Part shown: positions 11,132 to 23,731 of the stretch, piece after piece
How the letters are laid out: the number at the start of each line of letters is the position of its first letter
Numbering within the stretch: the first letter of the stretch is position 1
Source of the DNA: Ciona savignyi
Lineage: Eukaryota > Chordata > Ascidiacea > Phlebobranchia > Cionidae
Assembly: GCA_000149265.1 (NCBI GenBank)
Contig: CH003265.1
Span: forward strand, 737,759 to 801,758
Length of the DNA: 64,000 bases
Reading direction: 5' to 3'
The notes under the pieces: model-generated
Databases searched by the model: none
The model's input: the letters and a program-made list of their open reading frames with translations, nothing else
Told to the model about the DNA's origin: nothing
Program-made: the position numbers and the translations under genes

Positions 11132-14100
11132 TTATTTCCATTTCCACTTTTGCCGTACGGACGTGACGTCACAATCTTGTAACCACACTTTCGCTGTACT
11201 TCCAGTCAGACACAATTTCGTTTCTTTGTTGACGATTTGGCCGTTCTGTGACGTCACAATAAAAAACCCAAAATGCATTTGAACTTATCTATGTTTTACC
11301 TCCATTACATCCCATTGTTGGCTAGGGGGCGCTGTCTTATGATTGTCCATCGGAAATTTGCACCGCTGAATTTCGAGCTTATGTAGTGATGTCACGCCAG
11401 CACATACGTCACGAACGCTAATGTGACGCAATTCATTCTAAAATGCACGGAGTTCAAATTGTGTATGTTAACCATGGCAACAATACCTGTTTTTTAATTG
11501 GTCACAGTTTCGAACCCATAATGGGCTAATCACTGAATCCGTTTTTTTATTTGAAATTGTATATGAATCGATCGCGTTAACTATTCGACCACACATTACC
11601 TGTTTTGTGTATTCAAAATATTGGGTCCTTTGGCGCGCTCGGTATCTGTCGACGACTAACGAGCGACCGGGTATGACGTCATCGGAATGTGTGTCAAGGC
11701 AAACGTCAAGATGGGCTCCGAAGCTGCAGCATATCTAAATAAACGAATTTTCATCTAAGTGGGTGTAGATGTATGGGTAACCTGTAAGGTACATGTAAAC
11801 ACGGCGGATAATCATACACATCTTGTTCCTGCGGGTCCTCACATACACTTGCAAGCCGGTGGACTGGTGGTTGTTTCTTTATACTGAGTTTATGGGAAAA
11901 AAAAACGAAGGTTCGCGAGCGTGTACAGGTATGTAGATTCGGCCTCAGTGCCTGTATTATTTCTTGCGCCTTTTTATACAAAACATTTGTCCCAATAAGG
12001 GCTGAGAATAATGCTAAACGAACTTTTGTCAAATAGAAATACTTGTTAGATCAGATCCGTTAAAACAACTACGGCACTAATGCAGATCCTGTATTGTGAT
12101 TTATAAGATTTTATTGAACTACCCTCTGTATGACACTGGGTTTCAAAGCACTACATCAATAAACGTATATTACACAGTCACGTCTGTCGTGAGCTGATGG
12201 TTAGATCGTAATCAACCCCTTAACTAATTGGTTGTTATATTGTGCAAGGTGTTAACTAGATATCGTCTAAAACCAGACACTTTATCAGTGAAACAAAACA
12301 GTAATACGTCTCAATCATATAAGCGCACTTTTTAACAGCTATGGTAACTTGACGGTGACCCAAAAGCGTGTATGCATCTAAATATACAATGATATCGTCG
12401 TACTTACCGCCCCACTGAGACGAGGATTTAGCTCTGGAACGTAAAGTTCAGGATACACCTTCTCAATCAACCACGAAAACGGTTTGCACTCCAGTCTATC
12501 GCGTAATTGGACGCGTGATGTGATGTTACCGGAATCGGCCTTTAGCGCCCCAGGTGTCCGCTTGAAAAACAATGATCTGTAGTCGTCCAGCCACACATCC
12601 GCGACTCTCCGTTTGTTCCGCATCACCACGTCACTTGGTACGCTGTGTGGACTTCTCGATTTGAACACGTGACCCACGTGACTACAAGGAAGTATCTCGA
12701 TTCGCCCGCCACACATCCAAACCTGATATCGAAACATCACGCGAACACTTGTGATTTTTGGGAAATATTTTGTCTACATTTATTTTCTACATTATACAGG
12801 ACAGAAGTCTTAAAGCTAATATAACTTAAAGTCAAGAAATATTATTAACGCAAACATTTGATAGGAGCGAACTTTTTGTATAGTTTTAATTTTGCATAAA
12901 GTAGGACGAAAGTCTAAAACTTTTAGATATTCCACCGTGTTGGCCATGTATAAAGCGAAATATATTATAATTTTTAAAACTTAAAGGCAGACAGGTTATT
13001 CTATGTTAGGCGTAAAAGTAAAGCAGATACAGCGGTCGTCATTAATCAAATATGTTTTTTGATTTTATCCGAATAACATAAGATTTTTCCGAATAAGACA
13101 CGGTGATTCGACGGTGGGCACGAGATAATCAAACGAATCCGACTGTGTGGTAACGTTTCTGCCTTTTCTTGGAAACGAGCATTAAACATGAACATTGTAT
13201 ATCCCTTTATTACTTGGATTAACTCAAAAACATTGTTGGTAGTGTACGGTCCTGTTGCCGTATGGTTAATGCGACCGAAACATGTAACGAATTATATACA
13301 AATTTGCCAAAAATTGATATATATATATATATATCTTACCCGAAATGACATCTCTAAATTTTCTCCTCCCCAAATTTGCATCCCGTCATCATAATTGCCA
13401 AGCTCATAGAAATACTTCCGGTCTATCGCGAATACTCCTCCCGACATGGTAGGTGACGTCACTGGTTGCGTCATATCCATGAGCGGGTTGAGAAACCGTT
13501 CTCGGTCCGGGGGAATCCAGCGATAAGTTAGAGTCCAATCGAATCCACCCCTTTGAACCTAGTTGTAACCTCATTAAACGTTTAATTTAGTGTCATGTGC
13601 AAGGCGAACTGTTATACAAACTTAATTGATGCTAACTTTTGCTATGTATATATTTTGTATTGCACAACTTGTTTATGACCTACTTTCTAATGTTGTTTTC
13701 GACGTAACAATGCACAAGTCTATTATTTTCCCTATATTTAAGGTTATTATGGGGCTTTAATTGTATTTTTATTAGTACTAAAGGCGGTCAGTCAAATTTG
13801 GTTAAAAATACAGAGTTGAGATCTTTTCTAATTGCGCCCAAGACCAAAACTACATATATTTAAACAATCGACAATATCTTCACCATCCACGGACCCACCC
13901 ACACGGGAATTCCCAACCTACCCTCTGCATGGACGTGACGGAAAACTTAAAATTATCCGGGTTTATAATTTCCATGACTGGAAGCGCCACGACCGTTCTG
14001 TCTTGGGAGATCCGTTCCAGGAGTGGTTCGGCCCACCCTTCGTAGCACTCACCTGGTTGATTAGCGACGTTATAAAACGAAAAACGTTGAAACTAAGTTT

Positions 14101-16554
14101 AGAAGGAAAGTTCAATAAAAAATAGAAGACTGTTTGTAAATTTCTTTCAGTGTGTTTTTAAACCGTTACCATAATGCATACCGCCTTATATCCATTGTAT
14201 AGGGTTATTATTTATAAATCACATGAGTTTTAACCAAGACGAGTTTAAAATCCCGACGAATTTTAAATTACTAATATGGTCAACATACATAACGACCCAA
14301 TAGTGGTGGTGGGTCCCTTTTTATCCGAAAGGTTGCAGATTCGAAACTGTTTACTAGCTAGTCGGTTATGTCTTTGGGAAAGCACTTAGCAACATTGTCC
14401 AAAGCTAGTAGTTTAATGGGTTCTACAACAACTAAAAGAAAGTATCTATCATACAAAACATACTACAATAGCTCGAGTAACCCGGCCGCGTGAGTTATCT
14501 GACAATTAACCGTCGCATGACGCCCACATGGGTTACACATAATTATGCTGTCTTATTCTTTAACGCTTGGATTGATAAAAATCTATAGGATAACTCACAA
14601 TGTGAATCCAGGAAAGCTATTACGTCACCAGTGGCCATATTTGCTCCTTTTATTCTTGAGCCAATAATCCCCAAATGCTTCTCGTTTCTCTCTATTTTCA
14701 CGAATTGAATATCCGAAATTTCTTCTTTTACAGCTTGAGTGAAATCTAAATGTGTATTTTTGTGGTAGTACCTTCGGCGTCATTAAGGTACCATATAAGT
14801 GAAAATTATGTTTGGCGTACATATAACCCTGTCATATATTATATGTGGGAAAGTACATAGTTCAGCAATTAGACCGGCAACCTATTTGATCTACATCCTG
14901 ATATTGAACTCCATAATATGTCTACGAACATAACAATACTATTCTTCTCTGGAAAACCGACTATAAGCAACATGTAATGTAAGTTTTCATCTCGTTATGT
15001 CAAACACAAAAAATGCCAATCCTAAGGTTTTGGTTATTATAGCTTACAATTGAATATGAATGATGCTTTTAAGGAAAATTAGTTTTGAAAAATACGTTTT
15101 AACATGCGTGCTTTTCTGATTTCCATTTCATTTCTGATTTCTAGTAATCCTTTTGTTTGTTTTTCAAAAATATTTAAACTACACTAAAACTTTTCTTCAT
15201 TACCAATTTCTTACCAAGATGACTGTTATCGTCAATCAAAATGACTTCTTTCAGAAAAATCTCCGGCACACTTTCCATCACGCTGTAGAGAGTACGTAGG
15301 AGTGTCGACATAGCTTCATTCTTGTAACAGATAATAACGCTCATGCTGGGCAATGGCTTTCGAAATTCTTTGATCTAAAGTCGGTATACTAGTTACTAAT
15401 AATCAAATTTTGCTTATTGTAGAACATACTCAAATATTTATTAACTAAATTATTGTACAGGATGGTTGTGTGATGACTGATTGGTTAACGTGATCGCAAC
15501 GTGCCCATCGTGGGTTTATAATCGTGTACAGTTAAAAAATACCATATAACCCTGAATATATTGAATATTGTTTAGCTGGTAAAGAGCTACCTTGCACTCT
15601 TCTTCTCTTTTGTCGCCAAGGTTACGATGAACAGATATTACATCACTGACTAAAACGTTAAACGCATGACGCCTGTAGCCATCGTCTATTTGTTGTTGCA
15701 CTGATGCCCCCATGCGTTGGGGGATCAAAAATGGATGCCCAAACTCCCCTGGCGAATCTCTGTCAGAGGGCGGCTTCTTCAGAGGCGGGAGCAAATCTTC
15801 TTTGGAATAAAACGCGGTAGATATGTTGTTTCTATTGTGGCTTTGAACCATATGTGAGACGCCCAACTGAAGGACTTCATCGAGGTCAGCCATTGAATCG
15901 TTGCTTATCTAAAGATATAATAACTTGTTAATTGGAATGACCCAATGATCGTTTGACACAACGGACTTTTCAACATAACTAGAGTACTATTAAGAAGACA
16001 CAAAAGTGTTAAAAGGTTTAGTAATACGGTGAAATCAGAACGGAATATTACTTCGATAAAAGCCAGTAGCGTATTTTACAAGTATAGGCCTCTTGGTTGA
16101 TTAAGTTAACGCCCACCTCAGTTATGATATCTTCACTCCTGTCAATCACAATGTTTCCTATCATGACGTCGTTGTCACGTAAAACATCCACGTCATCGTT
16201 CGGTTCCGTTGTTTCAGCCGGAGCTTCCAACGATTCAGCTGAATCGTTATCTGACGCCTCGTTTGGGTCCTCTGACGTCACCACAACAACCAGCAACCCG
16301 TCACCAAATTCCTTTTTCTCTTTTGGTCGGTTTGCGGGGATTTCCTCCGCTACTTTCGTATCACTTACATCAGCCAAAACTATCGAATCAACGTCCGCCA
16401 CGTCACCCATATAGTACTGGTATTCGCTGATTACGTCATCGCGTATACCGGATGTGACGTTTGGGTCTCCATTGTTGAGTAAATAAAGAATCAACAGCAA
16501 AATAGAACATAAACCAATGTTCACAGCTGACTTTGCTAGCCTGGCAACTCTCAT
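11132..16554 (-). CDS. Polypeptide N-acetylgalactosaminyltransferase with ricin-type lectin domain
   Basis: Golgi type II membrane enzyme that starts mucin-type O-glycosylation by adding GalNAc to Ser/Thr. Ten exons on the minus strand, in order: 16554-16117, 15908-15591, 15374-15215, 14745-14599, 14052-13922, 13558-13340, 12722-12408, 11734-11600, 11437-11300, 11245-11132. All phases agree and the product is 704 residues. Signal anchor: about residues 11-27 ([16 protein letters not shown]), then an acidic stem to about residue 200. Family landmarks in order: [39 protein letters not shown] (metal-binding DxH), [39 protein letters not shown] and VYPELYVPE. The lectin domain (577-704) has all three repeats: CLDT (alpha), VCAG with QQW (beta) and CLTG with QKW (gamma). 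AATAAA overlaps the stop codon region. A longer start at 16641 is in frame and cannot be excluded. The subfamily is not assigned. Confidence 0.93.
14295..14545 (+). repeat. tRNA-derived SINE-like repeat, copy 2
   Basis: It shares the core ATTCGAAACTGTTTACTAGC, then TAGTCGGTTATGTC, and the CTACAATAGCTCGAGTAACC tail with the copy at 5955. It lies in an intron of the GalNAc-transferase gene, antisense to that gene. Confidence 0.55.
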
Positions 16555-17815
16555 GATACAGTGTCTACGAATGACTGTATCATAATCAGTTACGTCATAA
16601 TCTAAGCGCCACTTCAACAATAGATCGATATTTAACGACACAAGTACATCGAAAAGTTCTGTGTGTACATTCCACTATTTGTTTAGTGTTTGAAAGTCAT
16701 TTGTTTTAGAGTTATTATTCGTGAACCATTCACACTCACCAAGTCACTCGATCGGGTTACTTTGTGCTACCGTTCCGGATTTTCACCAGAACGGTTGCGG
16801 AATCGAAACACTCCGCTCGCTAAACTATATATATGTTAGGCCTTTGATATAAAGGTGCTTAAATGTACGTGGCTGGGTATGGGAACGGTCGTGTGGAATG
16901 GTCAACGCAACCGATTAATTTACATTATTGAATACAAATGTTACTAACTCGCTCATCCTGGGTTCGAAACTCAGCCCGGAATAAAACATTGTAATTTACT
17001 TGATTGATGGGTTAAGTATGGAGATTGTTTATCTTTCACTTCAGTGGTGTATTTATGGGAGCATAGGGCATAGTGCCATGTTAACAAACAAATGACATTA
17101 TTTACAAATAATTGCGCATTACATTATTATAATAGTAGTGTGTTAGTGTTCTTTTCGCGTCTTACAAAAACTCCTAAATCGAAGTGTCGTAATATCTGTA
17201 ATATTAAAATTTGCAAAACTAATTCTTTTTATTTTTGTAAAAACTGTGTTTTAAAAACTATTATTGTTTTCCGCTGCACACTGGTCGCTGAGTACTGGTT
17301 TAAACAAATGACGGAGTGATTTCAATGTAAAAGTAGTATGTTGCTTTTTCTGTAATATAAGCGTATTAAAGCGTATGTTGCTTTTTCTGTAATATAAGCA
17401 TATTAAAGCGTTAATTTCTTTATATATGTTGAAGCCCTTGACAATACCTTCAATTTGATATATAGAATATATACAACAACCGCGGGAGGCTATGTGTATG
17501 TGCACGAAGCGTCTGAATATTCGTAACTCGTCATTAAGGGGTGCATTGGACGATGCTTCAGTTTTCTTATTCAGATGGAAATTTATAGAGTTTTTGCCAA
17601 TTATTTTTTTCGATACGTTGTAGGCCTTATAAATACTTTTAATTTAATGTATGGCTTATATACGATAACCGCGGGAGGCTATATGCACGAAGCGTGTCAA
17701 TATTCATAACAACGTAAAAGAACTTTGGTTTTAAAAAATGGTGGTGGTTGACACTCTCTAGGTTATAATACCCTTGATAATAAATCGGTTGTTAAATTTG
17801 GCTTGCTAATGGCCA
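16555..17815. other. Upstream region of the GalNAc-transferase gene with short duplications
   Basis: No gene was found. A 37-base unit (TATGTTGCTTTTTCTGTAAT...) occurs twice in tandem at about 17336-17409. A related block ending in ACCGCGGGAGGCTAT and a run ending CACGAAGCGT occurs at about 17466-17520 and again at 17660-17705. Around 16955-16980, GGGTTCGAAACTC looks like a Pol III B box, possibly from a tRNA-like repeat. Confidence 0.5.
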
Positions 17816-17819
17816 AGGT

Positions 17820-18405
17820 TGTGGGCTCGCGCTTTTTTATGTTCGCGGAGACGATGCTTATGAACTTGTTTAGGCTGGCTGCCTAACGGTCTCTCGCGAG
17901 CTGCGCAGCGGAAAGTCTATTCTCCACAGATCGCACACTAATAATTATAGTGACCACGATTTGTACTGTCTTAATCTTAAACTCGAAGTTCATAACTCTT
18001 GATCCACTTTAGTTGTATTCCGCGTCTCATTCAATATACGGTTTATTCGCGAAGCAAGTTACTTAGTACGTCATTCGGCATGACGCCAGTTATCTCAAGT
18101 ACGTTATTGCAAGTTAATATGGGTTATATAAATTTCCAGAATATATAGGGAATTTACAAGGTGCGAAAAGTTTACGTGCGAGACGTTTCACATCTGCACG
18201 TTTGACTAACTGTGGGAAATTAGGTGAAAAAACTATGTTAATGATTAAAACGGCAAAAATACAAAAACCCCGTACAAGGTGATAATTACGTACAAAGTAA
18301 TAAAACACGTGAGAAAAAACATCAAACGCAAAACAACGACGTTTGAAGTATAAAATATTTTAGACATAAATTAAAACAAATATATATTATATTAGAGGTG
18401 CCACA
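17820..18405 (-). repeat. 3' LTR of the non-autonomous element
   Basis: 586 bases, TGTGG...CCACA; nearly identical to 19984-20569. The identical short reading frames found in both LTRs (18114-18308 and 20278-20472) result from this duplication and are not taken as genes. Confidence 0.9.
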
Positions 18406-19983
18406 ACATCTCATTTTTTCCACATTTTGATAAGTTTGATAATATAAAATCACGGTCTCGTTGAGCATTTCGGATGTTCAGTCGAAATAACAATCGAAGT
18501 CTCGAGCATTTCACACGTTTATCCTGCAAAAACTAGAATAACCTGGTTGGGAGAATTAAGTACAAAGCTAGAATCGTGCAATCGTGCATTACAATCTGGT
18601 GTCATGTATGTAAATGCGTGATAAATGTTATCTGATATGTAGTGAAAGTGACATCTCACATTCAAGGAAGCAACGCCACAATATGCATCACATGAGCCAC
18701 ATTTCCATACTTTGCCAGCTAATAAACCAAGGCGTGTACGCCTGGTGACTCACTTCCGAGTGAGCATGAAATAAATGCAGCGATGATCTCGCTATATGCG
18801 ACGAAAGCGCAATTAATAAAAACGCAAAAACAAAAACCGAGCGACCTGTCATATGTAGGTTTTACGACTCGTAACGAATAAGGGAAATAATCTTGCGCGG
18901 ATGTATTTCCATCAACAAACAAAAGAAAACCTTTAGTAAGCAGGACATAAGCCGTGTCTCGTCATTACTGTGCGGTGTTTGTAAAAGCCTGTTTTACACA
19001 CGAAATATATTCGGTTCGGAACATCCGACACATTGACTGAGAGGCGATTAGACAATTAGACATCGCATTTACATGCGGCGCGATTACCATAGCTATACGA
19101 AAGTATGCTGGTATCGTGCAATAAACTGTGGCGTTGTGAAGCGGGTACGCTCACTTATTTACACAGCATGAGCGCAAATGCGCGGGGTAGAGGCGATCAG
19201 ACTTCGCAGAAAAAGAAACAAAACTCGAGCCGCTGCTAAAAACTAGTATATAATCGCATGAACGAGACGCATAATTTGCGTGAGGCGCGATTAAAAGAAA
19301 ACTAACGCCTTGTCGGCGGTAACATTGAAAATCTGGCGCGAAAGAACAAAACAAACGTCGTTCGACGTGTAAATGCGCCTAATATACCGGATGGGTTGGC
19401 GCAGCATGGCATCATTGACTCAAGCTCATGATAGCATAATCGTAAAAGCGTTACTAACCTTGTTTAAGATGAAGTGCATGTAGCAATTGTTGAAGGCGCG
19501 TTTGCTCTTCGTGTTTGTAAGAAGTCTGTAAAGTAAAACACCGATATTATGCATTCTTGCAATAGCCTAGTACCATCCAACCAAACCGGAAACACTAGTA
19601 TTTGCAATCGTTGCAGACTAATAATTACATATAGTATAAAAAAATAATAATAAAACAAAAAAATAATCTAGAAGCTACAAAAATAATAATACAACCCTTT
19701 CATATTTCGTAAAGGGAACGTCGTCTTGCAAATTCTCTTCTTTCGTAGGCGGAGACGATGCTTATCAACTTGATTTCAATAAAGTGCGTTGTCTTGTTGT
19801 ATAGTCACCAACTTCGTCCAGCGAAATGGGGCGTTTCTTACTTGATGCTTGAAATTGCTTCTTAAATAACTTGCGTTGGACCACTCGTCGTTGCCAATGT
19901 AGTTGAAACTTCTAGTTGAAGTTGACGTCGGAAATTGTTCGTTTCGGGAAGTTGCGTGTCCATCATCACGTCGGGGTCACCAA

Positions 19984-20569
19984 TGTGGGCTCGCGCTTTT
20001 TTATGTTCGCGGAGACGATGCTTATGAACTTGTTTAGGCTGGCTGCCTAACGGTCTCTCGCGAGCTGCGCAGCGGAAAGTCTATTCTCCACAGATCGCAC
20101 ACTAATAATTATAGTGACCACGATTTGTACTGTCTTAATCTTAAACTCGAAGTTCATAACTCTTGATCCACTTTAGTTGTATTCCGCGTCTCATTAAATA
20201 TGCGGTTTATTCGCGAAGCAAGTTACTTAGTACGTCATTCGGCATGACGCCAGTTATCTCAAGTACGTTATTGCAAGTTAATATGGGTTATATAAATTTC
20301 CAGAATATATAGGGAATTTACAAGGTGCGAAAAGTTTACGTGCGAGACGTTTCACATCTGCACGTTTGACTAACTGTGGGAAATTAGGTGAAAAAACTAT
20401 GTTAATGATTAAAACGGCAAAAATACAAAAACCCCGTACAAGGTGATAATTACGTACAAAGTAATAAAACACGTGAGAAAAAACATCAAACGCAAAACAA
20501 CGACGTTTGAAGTATAAAATATTTTAGACATAAATTAAAACAAATATATATTATATTAGAGGTGCCACA
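19984..20569 (-). repeat. 5' LTR of the non-autonomous element
   Basis: 586 bases. The primer-binding site lies one base outside its left edge. It should contain the Pol II promoter of the element, reading leftwards. Confidence 0.9.
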
Positions 20570-20863
20570 AGGTTGCAATTATTCCCTAAAAATCATTGAG
20601 CGAACTTATCAGACAGACGCTCTTAATTATAACAATTTAAAGTAACTGCTGTCAAAATGATAAAACTGATGTCAACAATGCTCGCCATGTTCAATAACCT
20701 AAGAACTAGCTAGCTGTTAGCTAGCTTAAAATTGGTACATACATTTTATTAGGTGCTGATAGTTACACTGCACGAATCTTTAAATATAATAAATGCCTCT
20801 ACTATTATATTAAATAATTCCAGGCTCCACCATTTAATGTGTGCAGTGTGATTGAACTTTAAG

Positions 20864-23731
20864 ATGAGTTCAAATATAGAATTGGGTTTGACTTTAACTG
20901 AGAAATTTATTGGATGTCTACCGCAATACTTTGAAAGTGATGAAGATGGAAATTTACATCACGATATCAGGAAAGCGAACGTGTTTGCGGAAGGAAGACT
21001 TTTCGCTGATGCCTATAAAGGGTAAGTTGATTACTATACATATTTTCATATTAACATATACGGTAATCATTTTTTTACAATGCTATTTAATGATATATAT
21101 TTTTTATTTGTTCTTTTTTAATAAGTCTTCTGTAAAATTTAAACTCTATTTTAATTTATTTACTATGCATTGTTTGACAAATACATCGAAACTGAACTCA
21201 AGAACTTACCTTAATTTTGTAAGAACACTTTTATTTTAGTAACTTTGTCTTTGCCTTTCTTCCAATAATGTAAAACTTTCGACCAGTTAGTCTGGTGGTT
21301 TAGTGTGCAATAGTTCTGGAAACTTGGTGGTAGGCACGAAATAATTTGACAATTGCTCATGTGTTAACTCACTTGGTTTTCCCATTCTTGGGAATAAACA
21401 TGAATATCCTATCCTATCCTAACTTCATTGGAAAAATCATAAATATTTCGACATTTTTCCATAGTGAAGTAGTGGTTGAAAGTGCTGCAGAGTTTGCAAC
21501 AATAAAGCAACGATTGCTTACTCTTCCCACGTTTGTTGAAGTGTCTTTAAAGAAATCAGACAGCAGCGCATTGTCGAACACAACATATACAACTACAGGT
21601 CTGTTTACGAGTTTGTTTAATTGTGGGACAAAGAGTATTCATTTTCTCTAATTACATTTTGAATCTTAATTTGTTATGAGAACCATAAAAAGTGGGTCTC
21701 AGTGCATTTTACTGTCTGTGGGCATTTGGTATGCTATTTTCCCCTAGTGTACAGCCCTTTTTACCACACTTCTTTAAAAATATTTTAGTTTTCAGTTGGT
21801 TTATAGCTGTGGCTAATTGAAAAAAATTGTAAACTCTGCATTTAAAAACATTTTAATTCTCATTCAGGCAAATTCATTGTGTACCTGAACCCATCAAACC
21901 CAGTCATTAAAAATCAACTTCGTGAAAAACTTGATCATGTTGAAATGTTGATGAACCAAGGAAAAAACTTTGCTCTTGAGGTTTGTTTGGCATCATTTAA
22001 ACTTAATCTTTTAGAAGGTGATGTTCCATTACTGGGCTTAGCTCACTGTTTAGACCAGGGGTTCTTAAACTGGCCCACCGTCGGGTTACAAGAGCTATTG
22101 CAGTGTGTTGTGTATGATTCACATGTGCCTTCAATTTGGTAGAACCCATTAATCCGCTAGGTTCAGACAATGTCTGTTAAGTGCCTTGGACATGACCGAC
22201 TAGCTAGCAACCAGTTTCAAACCTTAAACCTTTCAGTTGAAGGGGCGTTGCACTAAACTACCAAATTTTAGTCTGACATCTAAAGTATTTTGACATATAA
22301 CATTTTTAACGTTTTTTTGTGTCATACAGTTTTTACTATCCAACAACATCTATACAAATTGTTGCTTTGTCCATGCTTAATTGTGGCATGCTAATTTTTA
22401 AGTTTTATTTACACAGTATTCGAACAATTATTTTTTTAATTTTAGATATGCTTGGATGATGCGTTAAAATGTTGGTACGAAATGCGATTCAGAGATGGCA
22501 GAAACTCATCTTACGAAGCTAACGGCGCAAACATCTGTGTGACTAATTTTAGTCGTCGTTTTCATGAATGTTACCACCCCCTTTTGTGGGTTGGGTGCTT
22601 CCCAATAATGCTCATTTGTGGGACGCCTTATTGTGTAAGTTAAGATTGAATTTTAATTTTTCACAAATAGAAATTCTAATTTTTGATAACTTAATTTTAT
22701 TACAATAGTAGACTCTTGGTTATCCCTGAGAAGATAGATCATCAGATTACCTTTCAGTGTGTTCATTGCAATTGTTTTTATAAAACTACCTTATGCAACA
22801 TCCATTAAGTCAGTTGCTTAAGAACATGACCGATACTGGCGAGACTTTAAACTCAACATTTTTTGGCTCATGCTCTGGCGTTCTAAGATTAAGCTGACTG
22901 ACCAATGAAGGATTTATATATATATACAACAAAGCCACTTGACTTTATGAAAAAAAAATATTTTGGAAATAAAAATTAATTGGGTTCAAACAATATAAAG
23001 CCCTAAAAAGTGTACCGTAAGAGGGGTCCAATACTGCGGGGGAGCTGGCTTTAGGACAACAATATATATATATGTATAAAGGCGGCGACTTTTTCTTATT
23101 CTATCTTTACAATTGTCTGTTAAATTTTTCTTACCAGATATATCGCAAAGCCAAATGCATTGACATTGAGAGCAAAATCCGAGCTACGGTCGTTTATATT
23201 GAAGGTGTCAGCCAACAGGAACACAATGCGCTTGGTCGCATATTAGCTCAAGCGTTTCTTGATGGGATGAACTCAGCAATCACAAGTGAGCATGGATCCA
23301 CAGATATATTGAACATAGTTTTATTTCGAAACCAATTGATATCTAGCAGTAACTTAATGGTGGGTGTAAGGTTATCCAGTGCCTGTAAGATAAATTCCCT
23401 CAGTATTTTCATTCAAAAGTCTCGTTTGAAGGTTGAAAGAGCCGCAGGTTTCCTACTGCTGGTATAGACAAATATAAAATAAATCAACCATAAAATTCTA
23501 GTTACTTTATTTATCAACGACTAGGAATGGGACATTATACACCCAAGTCCTTTTATAGGAGACCATTCCCAGCCATTAAAACATTTAAATTTACACAATC
23601 AATTGATGGAGGTATTACACTGCCATTTAACCAACCTATTATTGCCTTACCCAGGAGCCCCTACAAACGAACCCCCGCCGTATCAAGTGACTCCTCCACC
23701 CAACCCCAACATTGCACTACAAAAAATCTAA
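20864..23731 (+). CDS. Unrecognised membrane-anchored protein with C-terminal PPPY motif
   Basis: Six exons: 20864-21021, 21465-21598, 21868-21980, 22446-22634, 23138-23285, 23655-23731; phases 2,1,0,0,1 agree throughout, giving 272 residues. I do not recognise the family. The N-terminal 150 residues are soluble, mixed alpha/beta in character, and include KFIVYLNPSNPVIKNQLREK. Near the middle, HPLLWVGCFPIMLICGTPYC is a hydrophobic segment long enough to cross the membrane or form a hairpin. It is followed by basic IYRKAKC, then about 45 residues without strong features. The last exon is short and proline-rich, with TNEPPPYQVTPPP near the end. PPPY is the ligand of WW domains, such as those of NEDD4-family ubiquitin ligases, so regulation by ubiquitination or trafficking is possible but inferred. 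There is no signal peptide, so an anchored cytosolic topology is likely. A cut SINE lies in its first intron and another in its third. Confidence 0.72.
21285..21410 (+). repeat. SINE-like repeat, internally deleted copy
   Basis: The head (AGTCTGGTGGTTTAGTG) and tail (TTTTCCCATTC.. GGGAATAA) of the repeat family are joined, with the middle missing. It lies in intron 1 of the PPPY gene. Confidence 0.45.
22060..22265 (-). repeat. SINE-like repeat, reverse orientation
   Basis: Read in reverse: GGTAGTTTAGTGCAACGCC, then GGTTTGAAACTGG, CTAGCTAGTCGGTCATGTCC and TGCAATAGCTCTTGTAACCC, the fullest copy of the family in this window. It lies in intron 3 of the PPPY gene. Confidence 0.6.

Larger units (their letters stand above)
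17816..20573 (-). mobile_element. Non-autonomous LTR retrotransposon, tRNA-Trp primed
   Basis: Two 586-base direct repeats (17820-18405 and 19984-20569) begin TGTGG and end CCACA. By eye they differ at two positions near their middles. A 4-bp duplication AGGT flanks the element (17816-17819 and 20570-20573). One base inside the right LTR, 19965-19982 reads ATCACGTCGGGGTCACCA, the 3' end of animal tRNA-Trp including CCA. The element is therefore on the minus strand, with its 5' LTR at the right. The purine-rich tract needed next to the 3' LTR is seen, in reverse, at 18406-18425. The 1.58-kb interior has no gag, protease, RT or integrase frame. The near-identical LTRs indicate a recent insertion driven by proteins from another element. 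Confidence 0.9.

Noticed and set aside
11285-11437. A shorter GalNAc-transferase end with a stop right after the second lectin repeat
   Set aside because: A good donor at 11299 in phase leads to an exon (11245-11132) encoding the third lectin repeat, which completes the domain.
13188-13394. Plus-strand frame of 68 residues
   Set aside because: It is the antisense shadow of a GalNAc-transferase exon and its intron with TA repeats.
18114-18308. 64-residue frame identical to one at 20278-20472
   Set aside because: Explained by the two LTR copies, on the element strand but without any coding signature.
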